A DNA stretch of 64,000 nt from Artemisia argyi (GCA_030686995.1 CM060709.1:129858373-129922372), one strand, 5' to 3'; positions 11,361 to 23,407 are shown, counted from the first letter of the stretch. Notes: a model not told the origin generated them from the sequence alone. Translations and numbers: made by a program.

Positions 11361-11508
11361 GCACCGGTGCACGTGCCGGAGGTCTCCCTGGAAGCAGTCT
11401 CTCTACTCTCAGGTTTTACCTGGGGTAGGGGTAGGACCTGTCTACATTTCTACCTCCCCCATACCTCGCCTTCGCGGGATTGGGTATGTTGTTGTTGTTG
11501 TTGTTGTT
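11361..11508 (+). mobile_element. Au-like SINE (3' part)
   Basis: The sequence GCCGGAGGTCTCCCTGGAAG, then GGGGTAGGGGTAGGACCTG, CCTCCCCCATACC, GGGATTGGGTATG and a terminal (TTG)n match the 3' body and tail of the Au SINE family of plants as I remember it. It lies in the F-box B coding region. No clear target duplication is visible, and the tail runs into TCCAAAGAAC of the gene. Confidence 0.7.
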
Positions 11509-12055
11509 CCAAAGAACAAACATCCTTTTGTTGCAACTATACAAACACAACAAACCGCGAGAGGGACCAATTACTTCTAAATCATTAAATTGTTGTTTCA
11601 TGAAGTCAGTAACATTTGGGGCAAAGTTTTGTTGTTGGGTCAAAGTATCATTATCATCGACAAAAGAAACATATTTGACCTCATAAGGATCTACATTATC
11701 CTTGTACCTTAAAAGTAAACTACGCGGCCGAGTGTGTCGGGCGCCGTAACCAGCGATAAACTCGGGGCTGTCGATGAAAGACTTCCATGGTTTGGAAACA
11801 GATCTGAATCGAATCAAAGGCTTAACAGAAAGTCTTTTGATGATTTCCAATTGGATTTCATAAGGAATATTTTCTGACATTTTGAATTCTGGATGTAAAG
11901 GGTGAAGAAGAAGAAAAGGGGTTAGGGTTTTGATGTGTTGAAGAGCGGGAATGAATAAGGGGGTGTTTGTGTTTCACTAAAAATAATTGGAACTGAGACC
12001 ATTTCTACACAACCTTTTTTTTTTCTTTTTTTTTTTTTTGGATGAGAAACTTAGT

Positions 12056-12400
12056 AAACTAGTAAAAAAAACATGAGTGATTGAGTGGTCAATGACTCAA
12101 TGGCAACCATTTCTCATTTTGATCATGCTCGGCTGTTCAACTGCTCGACTCTACCTAATTTTTTGACACATATAATTTCTTTGACTGCTTAGCTGCTCGA
12201 CTCCACCCAATTTTTGATACGTGTCATTCTTTTGTTCTTTTTCTAAAAAAAAGTACAAAACGAAAAAGTAGAAAAAAAAATGATACGTGTCAAAAATTGA
12301 GTGGAGTCGAGCAGTTTAGCAGTCGAGCATGACCAAAATGAGAAATGGGTGCGCCATTGGTGACCAAGTCATGGACCACTCATGTTTTTTGTACTAGTTT
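12056..12400. repeat. Foldback element with about 150-bp arms
   Basis: The left arm (AAACTAGTA...ACATGAGTG...CTGCTCGACTC) is repeated inverted in the right arm (GAGTCGAGCAG...CACTCATG...GTACTAGTTT). The arms are separated by a short A-rich centre near 12240-12275. Inner words such as GATACGTGTCA occur on both sides. It is probably a MITE. I could not fix a target duplication. It lies upstream of F-box B and has no ORF. Confidence 0.75.
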
Positions 12401-13189
<789 letters not shown>

Positions 13190-14347
13190 CAGTGACGGAG
13201 CCAGGAAATTAGGATATCGGGGGCAAAATATTTTTCATTCGCAAAAATCATTGAACACAAAGTTAAATTTTATTAAATCGACTTAATATTGCAAGCAAAA
13301 AAAAAAAAAAAAAAAAAAAAGACTTACACTGCAAAAACAACAAAAAAGCACAATTTACATTGCACAACTTACACTGCCAAAACAGCGGCAAAATAACAGC
13401 CGTATAGCAGCCAAACAACACCCATATAACAACAATACAGAAGCCTAATTCCTAAACAGCTGCCATATATCAGCAAAAACAATAGCCATATATCAGCAAA
13501 AACCAGGTTTTAGTGAAAAAAAACGGCCGGAAACTGCTTATGTAGTTAGAATAATAACCATTAACTTGAGTAAAACTTGGAGCAAGGTCTACGATACCAT
13601 TCAAGTCAACAAGACAACAACTCTCTTATCTTTTGTCACGTTGGCATGGTACAAGTTGACATGATCCGATGTTGATGAATAAGTTAAATGTTAATATATT
13701 TGCAGTTAAGTTTTATATTTTTAAGCTACAAAAGGTTAGAAATATGGAACATACCAAAGGCCACTGTCTTTGTTTCTAACCAAATTAACAATGACAAAAC
13801 TAAAAATTGAATATTCATAATCTCAAAATTACGTGTTTCTGTCCTAATAGAGTAATAAAGCTATACATATTAACAATGACACATCTTTATATATCTTAAG
13901 CAAGAAACATGATTTAGAAAATCAAAAAAGGAAAGAAAAAAGAGCTAGGGCTATCACTTGCAATAAACAAAATTAAGTCCCAAAAGATGCTAATGTTGAT
14001 CAATAATTCTATGAGTGGGAATCTTGCAAGAGAATAGGAAGAAGTCGAGCCATAATTAAATTTTTCATGTCAATATATTGAAACCTGAAGGGACGAAAAT
14101 GTTCAAATTGTTTGTGGCAAACAAGGCAATTGAGAAATGATAAGCCAAATGATTTTTGCATAACTAAAAGGCCTTTGCAATGCAATTATGTTGGGCTTGG
14201 ATGTTGTTGAGGGCAATATAGATTTTGGGCTGAGGGCAACTTACAAAAAAGACCAATAATTAAAACATATACACTAAATATCTAGTTTTGTTGGGCTCAC
14301 CATAGAGGGCACTGCCCCCCTATAGTTTGTATATCCCTCCGCCCCTG
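13190..14347. mobile_element. Non-autonomous hAT element, 1.16 kb
   Basis: Starts CAGTGACGGAGCC and ends CTCCGCCCCTG, an inverted repeat of the CAG(G/T)G(G/A)CGGAG type. The exact 8-bp duplication TGTATCAC flanks it (13182-13189 and 14348-14355). The interior is AT-rich, has an A-homopolymer at 13294-13320 and repeated words (CAGCCATATATCAGC), and contains no transposase ORF. An active hAT elsewhere would be needed for movement. Confidence 0.85.
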
Positions 14348-14515
14348 TGTATCACTAATCTAAACTCATGTATCATTTGGTTATTAGTTGTTAAAATGTT
14401 AATTCGTATTAATACTTTAATTTTTGTGTATTATTGCTAATATGGTTATCTATAAAATGGTTTTAGTAGTTGTTTATACTAGATCTTATTTTTACTACTT
14501 TAAGTTTGATCTCAC

Positions 14516-14517
<2 letters not shown>

Positions 14518-14600
<83 letters not shown>
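14518..14600. repeat. (TA)n microsatellite
   Basis: About 83 bp of uninterrupted TA repeat. The 90-codon ORF that runs through it is not a gene. Confidence 0.9.
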
Positions 14601-14605
<5 letters not shown>

Positions 14606-14743
14606 CAAAAAATGGAAGTTGTTGAATGTAATATGTTATATTTGTGATTGGCCAATAAAATTTATATTCGAGTCAAAGCTTGCTAAAAGAATTTAATCTT
14701 ATAATAGTTTTATGAACTTGTAAAATTCTCAACTTTCATAATA

Positions 14744-16047
14744 CTAGACGAGTACCCGTGCATAGCAACGGGATTTTATAGCGACAGATCGTTTAGTGAT
14801 AAAAGAAATTTTATGGGTTATAAATGAAAAATAATAAAAGTTAGGGGTGGCAAATCTTGCCCAATTTGTAATTTTTTGGCGAATTTTTTGACACTTTTTT
14901 AAAAGTTTGGGGCGTTTTTTGCCCCCTTGCATTGATGGGCTCTTACAGGCAAAAGATAAAAACATATATTATTAGATTGGCTTTCAAATCACACAATTCA
15001 ACTTTCAAGCAATTACTCTCATTTTTTTTTCGACCAATTCACTTGTCACTGGTAACTATAAAACATTCTAACTATTTTAATTTTCATTTATCTCATTTAT
15101 TAACTATTTTATGCATAATTATTTAATACTCTAATTAATTGATAGATATATTTAATTAGTTGCATTTTTATTCATTTATCTCAGCAGATTTTCTCAATTT
15201 TGAAGTCAGATTTTTTTTTCTTTTTTTTTTTTTTTAAGGAAAAAATAATTAAATATAGTTAAGACTTAGATGCTTGATCTTTTTTTACAAGATGAATTAA
15301 AGGGGTTTTTAGGACTGTTCCGAATGTTTTTAATAGTTGAATTACAATTTGCTCGTTTTAGCCCGTGCCCGTTTGGCCCGATTTATAATTTGCCCGTTTA
15401 GCCCGTGCCCGTTTTAACCCGTGCCATTTTAGCCCGTGCCCGCCCGTTTTGCCACCTCTAATAAAAGTTTAAAGATTTGAGAGTTAAACATAATGTTTTG
15501 AAACCTGGTTGAACCGTTCCGTTCGAAAAACGGGTCGATTTAAACCGAGTCATGCTTTTAATAACTGAACCCGTCGTGTATTAGTCCTTGTATTCAAAAC
15601 TATATGTTTTTCCCAGTTGAACCCGTTGGTCCGGTCCAGTTTTCAAAACTATATGCAACATCAACTTGTTAGCTTGTATGAAGTTTTGTGTGTTTTATTA
15701 ATTTGTATAATGTGTATAATAACATATACTTTTCATTTTAGGGTATTTTAAAAAAACATTAATTAGTATGTTTAATTATTTTATATTTTATATTATGTTG
15801 TAGCTTGTTTAAATTGTATATTGTGAAAATTTTATTGTACTTTTTAGTAAGAGGTGTTTTAATTGATTGTTTTTAATTAGATATATATGCTTTTAATTGG
15901 TTGTACCATATGAATAAATTATTGTAATTTTAAGTTATAGGGTGTTTTAATGAGAGTATTAATTACACAATTCATTTTCTCTCACTCTTGACTTTCAAGA
16001 TTTCACTTTTCAAGGTTTGACCATTTTCTCTTTATATGTAGTATAGA
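14744..16047 (-). mobile_element. Helitron H1 (non-autonomous)
   Basis: On the minus strand it begins TCTATACTACATATAAAG (end at 16047) and ends with a CCCGTTGCTATGCACGGG hairpin, a 7-nt spacer (TACTCGT) and CTAG (14744). It is flanked by A and T with no target duplication, as expected for rolling-circle transposons. The same family occurs at 21264-21926 and 51725-52475. The interior is 1304 bp because a 619-bp hAT-type MITE (14842-15460) sits inside it. The non-MITE interior carries the GGTTGAACCGTTCCG repeats typical of the family. No Rep/helicase. Confidence 0.85.
14842..15460. mobile_element. hAT-type MITE nested in Helitron H1
   Basis: Ends TAGGGGTGGCAAA and TTTTGCCACCTCTA are inverted repeats. 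The exact 8-bp duplication ATAAAAGT lies at 14834-14841 and 15461-15468. The right half has tandem GCCCGT(G/T)(C/T)CCG words. It is non-coding. The TIR start resembles that of the large hAT at 20066. Confidence 0.85.
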
Positions 16048-16104
16048 TTTTATAAGTTTAAAAATTTAAACAAATACCCTTTAAACTTTATTTAAAAATA
16101 AAAA

Positions 16105-16479
16105 TCTTTTATATAATAAAACAAAACTCCGATTGGAATTTTGCATTTCAAAAAAATCAATTCATACCTGATTTAGTAATAATTTTATTTGAAAAAAAAG
16201 ATTATTTTCTTATTAGGTAATATTTTATATTTTTCCATAACACAAGTAGAAGATAAATACAAAAAATATAAATAAGATATTTAAAAAAAAAATTATTTTA
16301 TATTTATCCACAACTCAAGTAGAAGATAAATACAAAAAATATAGATAAGATGCAATTAACAATAGGATTAAAAATTTTAAATAATTATTTCAAAAAATGA
16401 GAAAAAAAACAAAAATTTTAAATAATTCTTTCAAAAAATTAAAAAAAAAAACCCGCGTGTGCGCGGACATTATAACTAG
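16105..16479 (+). mobile_element. Helitron H4, 375 bp
   Basis: Begins TCTTTTATATAATAAAAC after an A and ends CCGCGTGTGCGCGG (hairpin), an 11-nt spacer and CTAG before a T. It contains a near-duplicate internal segment, AACTCAAGTAGAAGATAAAT and its partner about 80 bp upstream. It is a different subfamily from H1-H3 and non-coding. An (AAT)n run follows at once. Confidence 0.7.
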
Positions 16480-16788
16480 TAATAATAATAATAATAATAA
16501 TAACATCTATTATTGTTGTTGTTTTCCAATAATATTATTATCATTATCAGATAAAAGTAGTCGTAAAAATAACCAAACTTCGTGTGTACATGAGATTTTA
16601 AATAATAAAATGAAAGCAGGGATCATTGACTAGCTCTTATAAATGATCCTACACATAGTTTGAAAGAAAAAGAAAAGCAATAATGTAGAGGTTTTACCAA
16701 AACGTTCCTAAAGTATTGGAAAATTGACAACGCGTGGTTAGCCCTATAACGTAAATTGTTAGGGGGGTGGCTATGGCTTCGGTATGGA
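16480..16788. other. Intergenic, (AAT)n and no gene
   Basis: An (AAT)n run at 16481-16505 is followed by unremarkable AT-rich DNA. Short ORFs on both strands have no recognisable motifs. Confidence 0.6.
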
Positions 16789-16812
16789 CAGGGGCGAAGC
16801 TTCATAGGGGTC

Positions 16813-16843
<31 letters not shown>

Positions 16844-17014
16844 CGACCCCCCGAAATTTTTTTTGCGATGTAGGGGGTATATAGTTTTCGTGTAGAAAAA
16901 TTTTGGTATATTAGGTTTCGACCCCTCAAAAATTTCGGTATACCTGAAATATAGCCTTAGGAAAAAAAAATTAGATCCCGACCCCCCACTTACAAAATCC
17001 AAGCTTCGCCACTG
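16789..17014. mobile_element. hAT-type MITE, 226 bp
   Basis: Inverted ends CAGGGGCGAAGCTT and AAGCTTCGCCACTG, with the exact 8-bp duplication GGTATGGA (16781-16788 and 17015-17022). A G-homopolymer of about 27 bp sits at 16813-16839. It is non-coding. It is inserted next to the Harbinger remnant. Confidence 0.88.
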
Positions 17015-17208
17015 GGTATGGACCATGCCGAGCGGCATGACCATTGCCTGGCTCGCCGCATGACAAAATGGGCAAGGTAATCGGTATGTATTACCTAATC
17101 GGCAAAGGAAGAAGCAATTAAAATTTCGAACGTTGGAACATTTACTCTTATACCCGTTAGGCAAAAAAAAAAAAAAAAACAACAACAATTCTATCACACG
17201 ATATTAAC

Positions 17209-17547
17209 CATGTCTTCATCCTCATCTTCTTCATCCAGGGACAAGTTAATTATTTCATCTGAATCTTCCTAACTATGGTTATCCGGTAGTACCTTCGAAA
17301 CTTTTTTAGCCGCGTACGATGCCCTTGAAGACACGGCAAGCTCTACCTAATCCGGGGGTATGTCACCCGTTTTCGTGAAAGAGCTTTACAAACTCTAATG
17401 AATGACTATTTCGTCGAACAATCAAAGTTTAATGAACATGTTTTTCGTGAACGTTTTCGTATAAGTAAAACCTTGTTTTTAAAAATAGTTGGTGATATTG
17501 AAGATCATTTCGAATGGTTTCAAGCGGGTCAAGTATCAACTATGGTC
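17209..17547 (+). pseudogene. PIF/Harbinger transposase fragment (N-terminal)
   Basis: ATG at 17209 opens MSSSSSSSSRDKLIISS and meets TAA 63 bp on. From 17374 another frame reads RERALQTLMNDYFVEQ, then FRERFRISKTLFLKIVGDIE (residues of the helix upstream of the DDE domain in HARBI1/ALP1-like transposases), then stops matching near 17547. The DDE core is missing. It is a short relic, broken by at least one frame change and a 3' truncation. Confidence 0.7.
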
Positions 17548-17699
17548 TTTTCTAAAGGCATATAGTACCATCCCAATTACAAAAACTAACATAATTTAAA
17601 TAGCAGAAGACGGCTATTCTTTATGGATATTAAAATTAATCATAACATGTTATAAACTACTAGGAGTGATCATGGCTTTAATGACGTTATAATGTTTTC

Positions 17700-17860
17700 A
17701 AAATTCATTTCTTAAGAAGTAAAAAAGGTGCGAGTCTAGCAGGGCTTAATCACAAGATCGTCATAGTGTTCAGGTGAACTGGTTTGAAAGGTGCAGTAGG
17801 AGCTTGATTGCAGTCCCCCACTCCTCCTAGTGACACTGATGTAGGCGCAGTCATGATTCT
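17700..17860 (-). other. Conserved downstream block of F-box C
   Basis: Partner of 2334-2549 and 55606-55830: the same ends (TTTTTTACTTCTTA(A/G)GAA on the minus strand) and GATTAAGCCCTGC in place of GAATAAGCCCTGC. An internal part of the block is missing. On the minus strand GTGTGTTGCAG precedes it and could be a 3' splice acceptor. Its frame is broken relative to copy A. Confidence 0.4.
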
Positions 17861-18346
17861 GCAACACACTTGGTATTGCTACGCATAGAAGTTTAGTGAC
17901 ATATTTGTCGTCTCAAGTCCACATGCTCGAGCTTACTATTACAATGAATAATGTGTTGTTGAGTGGACTGTAGGTTCATTGATAAAATCATGTTTGTAAT
18001 TACAGATGCATGCCATAAATTTTGTAAATAGATCATAGACAAGAACAGATGCAACATATCATCATCTACAAGTCTCACTTAGTAAATAACTGAAAGAAAC
18101 AACTGAGGTCTACATCAAGGGATTCTTTTTAGTAGCCATACTAGCTTGAAATAAACCTAAAAATACATCCATGTCTTGAAAAGTAGTACCAAACATGACA
18201 TAAAATGATATCAAGCATATCATAACTTGTAAAACACTGATTAAATAAAAATACTGAAAGTGGTTACTCCACACCTTAACAACAAACTATGCCCCTCCTC
18301 ATTACTTTCTAGTCCACACCTTGCAATGTTGCCATCATCTCTGTGA

Positions 18347-19478
18347 TTAATTAATGTGTAAACAGACACAAAAATCCAACTCATCCCGTAGAAGTAGTGT
18401 TTCCTTGTAGGAGCCCATGAAGAATGAACGTTTTTCTCCAGAAATCCCAAGATTATTGACATGTTCTGAGCATGGGTCGTAAAGTTCAAGTGCAGCAAAT
18501 TCTTCATCCTCCTTTTCAGTCTCCATTACAAGTTCACCATTCTTCCTAAATCCCAATATATTACTCCGTACTTATTGTGTAATGAGGTGTGCTAATGGTG
18601 AATAGCTTTGTAAAAGAATCATCATGCTCCATCCTCCATACACCACAAACTGGTAGTTCGACCTTTTCATTTGGTACAAACAGTACAAGAGACTCCCGTA
18701 GCTTAGATATGAAGAAACATCTAGGAAACGGGTAGTTTAAGATACAACTACGTGGTATGTCCACAAGTCTAATTTCTTCAGCAATGAAATCAAAAGACAT
18801 GATCATATAACTATAGCGATAAGAACCATCATCCCTAGAAGGAATTATTTCATGAGCGGCCCAATAAATACACCTATCTATGACAACCTGAGATGACATA
18901 GGTGTAATTGATTTAGGAGGGAATTTGGTACACTGGAACATAGTGCATCTCTTAGAGCTCAATGTAAAAATTCCAATGCGCCAAGGATATGTAATCATGA
19001 CAATGGTTGGATCATTACTGAACGGACAAACCGCGAAACCAAGAAAATTATTTCTAAAAGGCAAATAATGTAATTTAATACTAACAGACTTTCTAATAGA
19101 AGGGTTCCAAAGAACAAGCATGTTTCTGTTATCACGTAAACATAACAAGCCATGAGAGGAACCAATTACTGTTAAATCATTAAGTTGTTTCATGAGGTCA
19201 GGAACATTTGGAGAAAAGTCTTGTTGTTGTTGTTGGGTCAAAGTGTCATTTTCATCATCTACAAAACCAACATATTTTTCCTCATTGGAATTATCTGTGT
19301 ACCTTAAAAGTAAACTTTGCGGCTGAGTGTCTCGGGCGCCGTAATCAGAAATGAAGTCAGAACTGTCGATGAAAGACTTCCATGGTTTTGACACGGATCT
19401 AAATCGTATCAATGACTTGACATCAGGAACCCTTTTGACGATTTCAAGTTGGATTTCAAAAGGGATATTATCTGACAT
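18347..19478 (-). pseudogene. F-box gene C, single frame break
   Basis: Starts MSDNIPFEIQLEIVKRVPD. The F-box covers residues about 4-45, and the VLWNPSIRKSVSIKL and GFAVCPFSNDPTIV motifs are present. 305 codons run to a stop at 18561. The conserved tail (GFRKNGELVMETEKEDEEF...SYKETLLL) is intact in another frame to 18347. Compared with copy B (ATATTATTTATTG), C reads ATATTACTCCGTACTTATTG, a net insertion of 7 nt that breaks the frame. A shortened protein with F-box and most of the propeller could still be made. If the original frame were intact it would have about 375 residues, like copy B. Confidence 0.85.
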
Positions 19479-19659
19479 TTTGACTGATTTTGATTTTGGG
19501 AGATATGAATTTCTAGGGTAACTTAGGGCATCTCCAATTCGTCTACTGGTGAGTGCTGATGCGACTGTGTGAAAAGAGAAGGTTACGGTAAGGAAACAGC
19601 CCTTTAGTCAGGCCCAATCGGCCTTTTAATAATATCCCACTCTCTTATTATTATTATTA

Positions 19660-20055
19660 CTATATATATTAAATAGCGTGGATTCGGTGGCTTCTGATTG
19701 GCTGTAATTAGGTCCACCACCCTGTATTCAGCCCGTTATTTGGTTGGCCCATTAACTGTAAGAGATGGAAAAGGAACTTATCCAAAATGACAGTCCTTCA
19801 CCCACTAATACGTTCTAATTTATTAGTTCCAAAACAAATGTGTTAGCTTTCCTAAATGTTAGTGCTATTATTAAGCCATACGCTGATCTAAATACGATCC
19901 TTTTTATCAACACAGTTAAACGAAAAATAGGGCGCCATATTAGTAACATATACCATCCAATATTTACGACCCTCTTTATCGACAACTAATAGTTAACTTA
20001 ACCGTAAAACTATATTGAAAACTCTCGCCGCAACGCGGCGGTCATCTCCTACTTG
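19660..20055 (+). mobile_element. Helitron-like remnant
   Basis: The 3' end has a GC-rich hairpin (CGCCGC/GCGGCG, 20026-20040) followed 10-14 nt later by CTACTTGT, resembling but not matching CTAGT. The 5' part (TATATATATTAAATAGCG) resembles plant Helitron starts but lacks a clear TC. It lies directly left of the hAT target site. Degenerate, boundaries approximate. Confidence 0.4.
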
Positions 20056-20444
20056 TTATTATTATTAGAGGTGCAAATGTTCAACCGGTTTTTTTTTTAA
20101 CCGATGGTTTAACTAGGACCGGTTTTTGACAAAACCAGTTATATTAAAACCGGAACCGGTTTTTTCAAACCGAACCAGTTAGACCGGTTATAGGTTTTTA
20201 CCCCATACCGGTTTTAAACCCGGTTTTACCCGGTTAAAAAATTAAACCGGTTTTATTTAAAAAAAAATTACCGTTAAAAAAAACCGATTTTAACCGGTTT
20301 CTTTTTAAAAATACACCCTTTTTTAACAAAAAAAAAATATAGCCGAAAACCGGTTTTTTTTAAAGTTTACCGAGCCAAAGGGCTAGTAACCAACATGACC
20401 CTTTTTTTTGAATTTTTTGAGGGTTTTAGGGAGTTTTAAGGCAC

Positions 20445-20452
20445 TATAAATA
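20445..20452 (+). promoter_or_regulatory. TATA box of the hAT transposase
   Basis: TATAAATA about 94 bp upstream of the transposase ATG at 20546, with an untranslated leader rich in CTCAAAAAC. Position and sequence fit a plant TATA box. Confidence 0.55.
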
Positions 20453-20545
20453 GAGGTAATGACTTGGGGTTGAAAACACATCAAAAACAATCTCATTTCT
20501 TTTCCTAATCTCTCAAAAACGCTCAAAAATCGCTATTTCGCTATA

Positions 20546-21263
20546 ATGGAAAACTCACAATCACAATCACAACAAGCTTCCACTACTCCCTCCGTTGCTA
20601 CTAGCAATGTCCGAAAACAACATTACACAAACGATGATGTTGAACATGTTAGACCAACCACCCGAAAAGTTTATGTGTGGGCTAATTTCGATATGTGTGT
20701 TATGAAAGATGGTAATGTAAAAGCGCGTTGCCACAAATGTGGGCATTTTTATAGCACCGGGCCTAACTCTACACTTAGGAGTCATATTGGTAGTTGTAAG
20801 GCGGTTCGAAATGATAGTTCGCAAGGTACTATCGGTTCGGATGGTCAAGTTTTTATATATGATGCGGATGCGCTTCGACTTGATTTTACGAAGTTTGTCA
20901 TTCAACAAGGGCTTCCATTCAACCACTTCGACAACGTCAAGCTTACGGAGATCATCAAAACGAGGCTACAACCGCGGTATCAACATGTGAGTCGTACTAC
21001 TCTTAGAAGTGATGCTTTTAAATTATGGAAAACGGCTAAAAAAGAAATAATTGAAGGTTTTCGTCAATATAAATATGGTGTTTCTATAACTACGGATACT
21101 TGGACCGCACCACATGGTACGGAAAATTCTTATCTCGCCGTTACGGCTCATTGGTTTACCCGAATATTGGTTATTAATGAAACGGACAATCGCTTTTAAA
21201 TTATCTGGTTATCCTCATACGGGATGTAATTTAAGAAAAATTTTGCATGACACTTTAATTGAA
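20546..21263 (+). pseudogene. hAT transposase, N-terminal part (BED finger)
   Basis: RICESLEEPER/DAYSLEEPER-type transposase. The BED zinc finger covers residues about 43-85 with ligands C62, C65, H80 and C84 (CHKCGHFYS...LRSHIGSC). D184 in TTDTW is the first catalytic Asp of the RNase-H-like fold. A +1 frame change near 21160-21175 ends this frame at 21199, while the continuing sequence (FKLSGYPHTGCNL...) is in the next frame. That frame runs to GAA at 21263, where the Helitron sits. Start chosen at the first ATG after the TATA box. Confidence 0.85.
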
Positions 21264-21926
21264 TCTATACTACCTATAATGGAAAAATGGTCAAAAGTGA
21301 AATGTTGAATTTTCAACAATAGTCAAATGAGAGAGAAAGTGAAATGTAATTAATACTCTTATTAAAACACCTCAATACTTAAAAGTACAATCATTTATTC
21401 ACATTGCACAACCAAATTAAAGCATATCTACCAATTAAACACAACCAATTCAAACACAAATCGGGTTGACCCGGGACGCTTCAAACCCGGCGGGTTGACC
21501 CGGTTTAATTTGACCCGTTTTCGACCCAACCTAGCAAGTTGACCTGGTTTAAATCGACCTATTTTTCGACCGGAACGGTTTAACCGGTTGAAACACCTGG
21601 GTTGAACCGGGTTTCAAAACATTATCCATTACATAAAAGTACAATGATTTATTCACATTGTACAACCAATTAAAAACATATCTACCAAATTAAATACAAC
21701 CAATTAAAACACAAACCGGGTTGACTCGGGACGCTTCAAACCCGTTTTTCGACCGGAACGGTTCAACCAGTTGAACCAACCGGGTCGAACCGGGTTTCAA
21801 AACATTATGTTTAATTCCCAAATCTTCAAACTTTTATTATTTTTCGATTATAACCTATAAACTTTTTTTATCAATAAACTATATGTCGCTATAAAATCCC
21901 GTTGCTATGCACGGGTACTCGTCTAG
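21264..21926 (+). mobile_element. Helitron H2 in the hAT transposase
   Basis: Begins TCTATACTACCTATAATGG and ends CCCGTTGCTATGCACGGG hairpin, TACTCGT, CTAG. It sits between A (21263) and T (21927) with no duplication. Removing it joins GAA directly to TAT AAT TTA in the same transposase frame (LIE then YNLDD), which proves both ends. The interior has repeated CGGGTTGACCCGGG/GGTTGAACC words and no Rep/helicase. Sister copies: H1 and H3. Confidence 0.92.
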
Positions 21927-22875
21927 TATAATTTAGATGATAAAGTTTTTACGATTTCACTAGATAATGCATCAAATAATACTAGAGCTATGGACTTGTT
22001 AAAATTACGTGTAAAACCTATTTTAGATGGTGCTTTTTTTCATTCCCGTTATGTTGCTCATGTTATAAATTTATCCGTACAAGCGGCATTAAAAATATGT
22101 GATAGTTTATATACGAAATTTAGGGGTTTATTAGTATTGATATATAAATCGAGCAATGAACGACAAATAAACTGTAAACTTTTTCGTAAAATGTGTAATG
22201 AAGAACCCCTAGGACCTTGCCTTGATAATAATACTAGATGGAATTCTACTTGCATAATGTTTGAAAATATATTACGACAATGTGCAACTTTACAAGCTTT
22301 TAATCAAAGACTTATTAATAAAAATATGTCCAACATAATACTAAACGACCAAGATTGGGATCGACTAAATGAATTAACTATGTTTTTACAAGTTTTTAAA
22401 GAGGCAACAACTATATTATCGGGTGTTTATTACCCAACTAGCCCATTAGTTTTAAAACAAATTTATGCTATGACGGAAAAATTATATGATTTAAAAAACT
22501 CACCTTCACGAATGTTTAGATAAATGGTTAAAATGATAAAAAAGAAATTTATAAAATATTTTGCTAGTTTACCTTTGGTTTTTACTTGTTCCGCCGCACT
22601 TAATCCATGTTTAAATGTTGGAGGTGTAGAACTTTTAATAAAAAAAATAATGGAAAATTTAGACGTATCTTTTGGGTTAGATGGTGATGACGTGGGCTAT
22701 ATAGAATCTCAAATTTTTAGATTTAACTATCATTTTCAAAAATTGTTTGGCATTTATGCAACAAAATATGGTCACCAACAAAACCCAATTGTTGACTAAA
22801 TGCGGGCCGGATCGTCCCAAATAACAAGAGACATTAATATAAACCTTTATAATTCTTTATTTGAAGACGCTACAA
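21927..22875 (+). pseudogene. hAT transposase, middle part
   Basis: Resumes in frame after the Helitron with YNLDDKVFTISLDNASNN (second catalytic Asp region), then HVINLSVQAALK, RWNSTCIMFE and the insertion-domain helices, including a DUF4413-like stretch (FASLPLVFTCSAALNPCL). In-frame TAA codons lie at 22521-22523 and 22797-22799. After the second, the frame stays open to the LTR element at 22876, which cut the ORF within DAT. Confidence 0.85.
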
Positions 22876-23367
22876 TGTGACAAACGGTAAATTTTTCACC
22901 CATTATTGAATAGTAAATATTAATTTATTAGTGCCCAACTATTTGAGTTAAGCATTCATAAGCTTACATAACTATTCGGGAAGCAAACCCGCATACTGTG
23001 ACTTACGACAACTCATAACAACGACCATATTTATCAGAAAATGTGAAAACATTATTTTCTGACCTATACTGGTATTTATTTACCGAACCGAGATTTTATC
23101 TCGAGCACAGCACGACACGCGTACCGACAGTACTTTAATTACGGCAACCATACAATAATTAATAAATGGTACTATAAATACGTTCTTATAATACCATTAT
23201 TAAGACGTTTACCGCAGATATATATTTCTATCACATTCGCGTCAGACCAAAAATATTGCGTTACAGCGAAACTCAGCGAAACACGGGGTATACAAGACCC
23301 ACTCACTTTAAAGTGAGCATAAATGTTAAATAACATTTCTACTCCACCATTTAATATATACGTTTAA

Positions 23368-23407
<40 letters not shown>

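Larger units (their letters stand above)
10113..11880 (-). pseudogene. F-box gene B, split by a SINE-containing insertion
   Basis: Paralog of copy A. The N-terminal half (11880 to about 11510) has start MSENIPYEIQLEIIKRL, a complete F-box and the FVLWN motif. The C-terminal half (about 10870 to 10113) runs from KSVGITL through FGFSVCPVTRDPTII to the conserved tail NLGIYGQKGSFFMDSYKETLLL and ends CVYPETN. Between them, about 640 bp of foreign DNA replaces the NPSIRKS region: an Au-like SINE plus an A-poor tract. Both flanks are otherwise intact, so the insertion looks like the inactivating event. It would add stops in the propeller region. Without it, the copy would be a near-complete F-box gene of about 380 codons. 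Confidence 0.85.

Noticed and set aside
11006..11588. ORFs of 140 and 128 codons on the plus strand inside F-box B
   Set aside because: They arise from the A-poor tract and the SINE; hydrophobic low-complexity translations with no motif.
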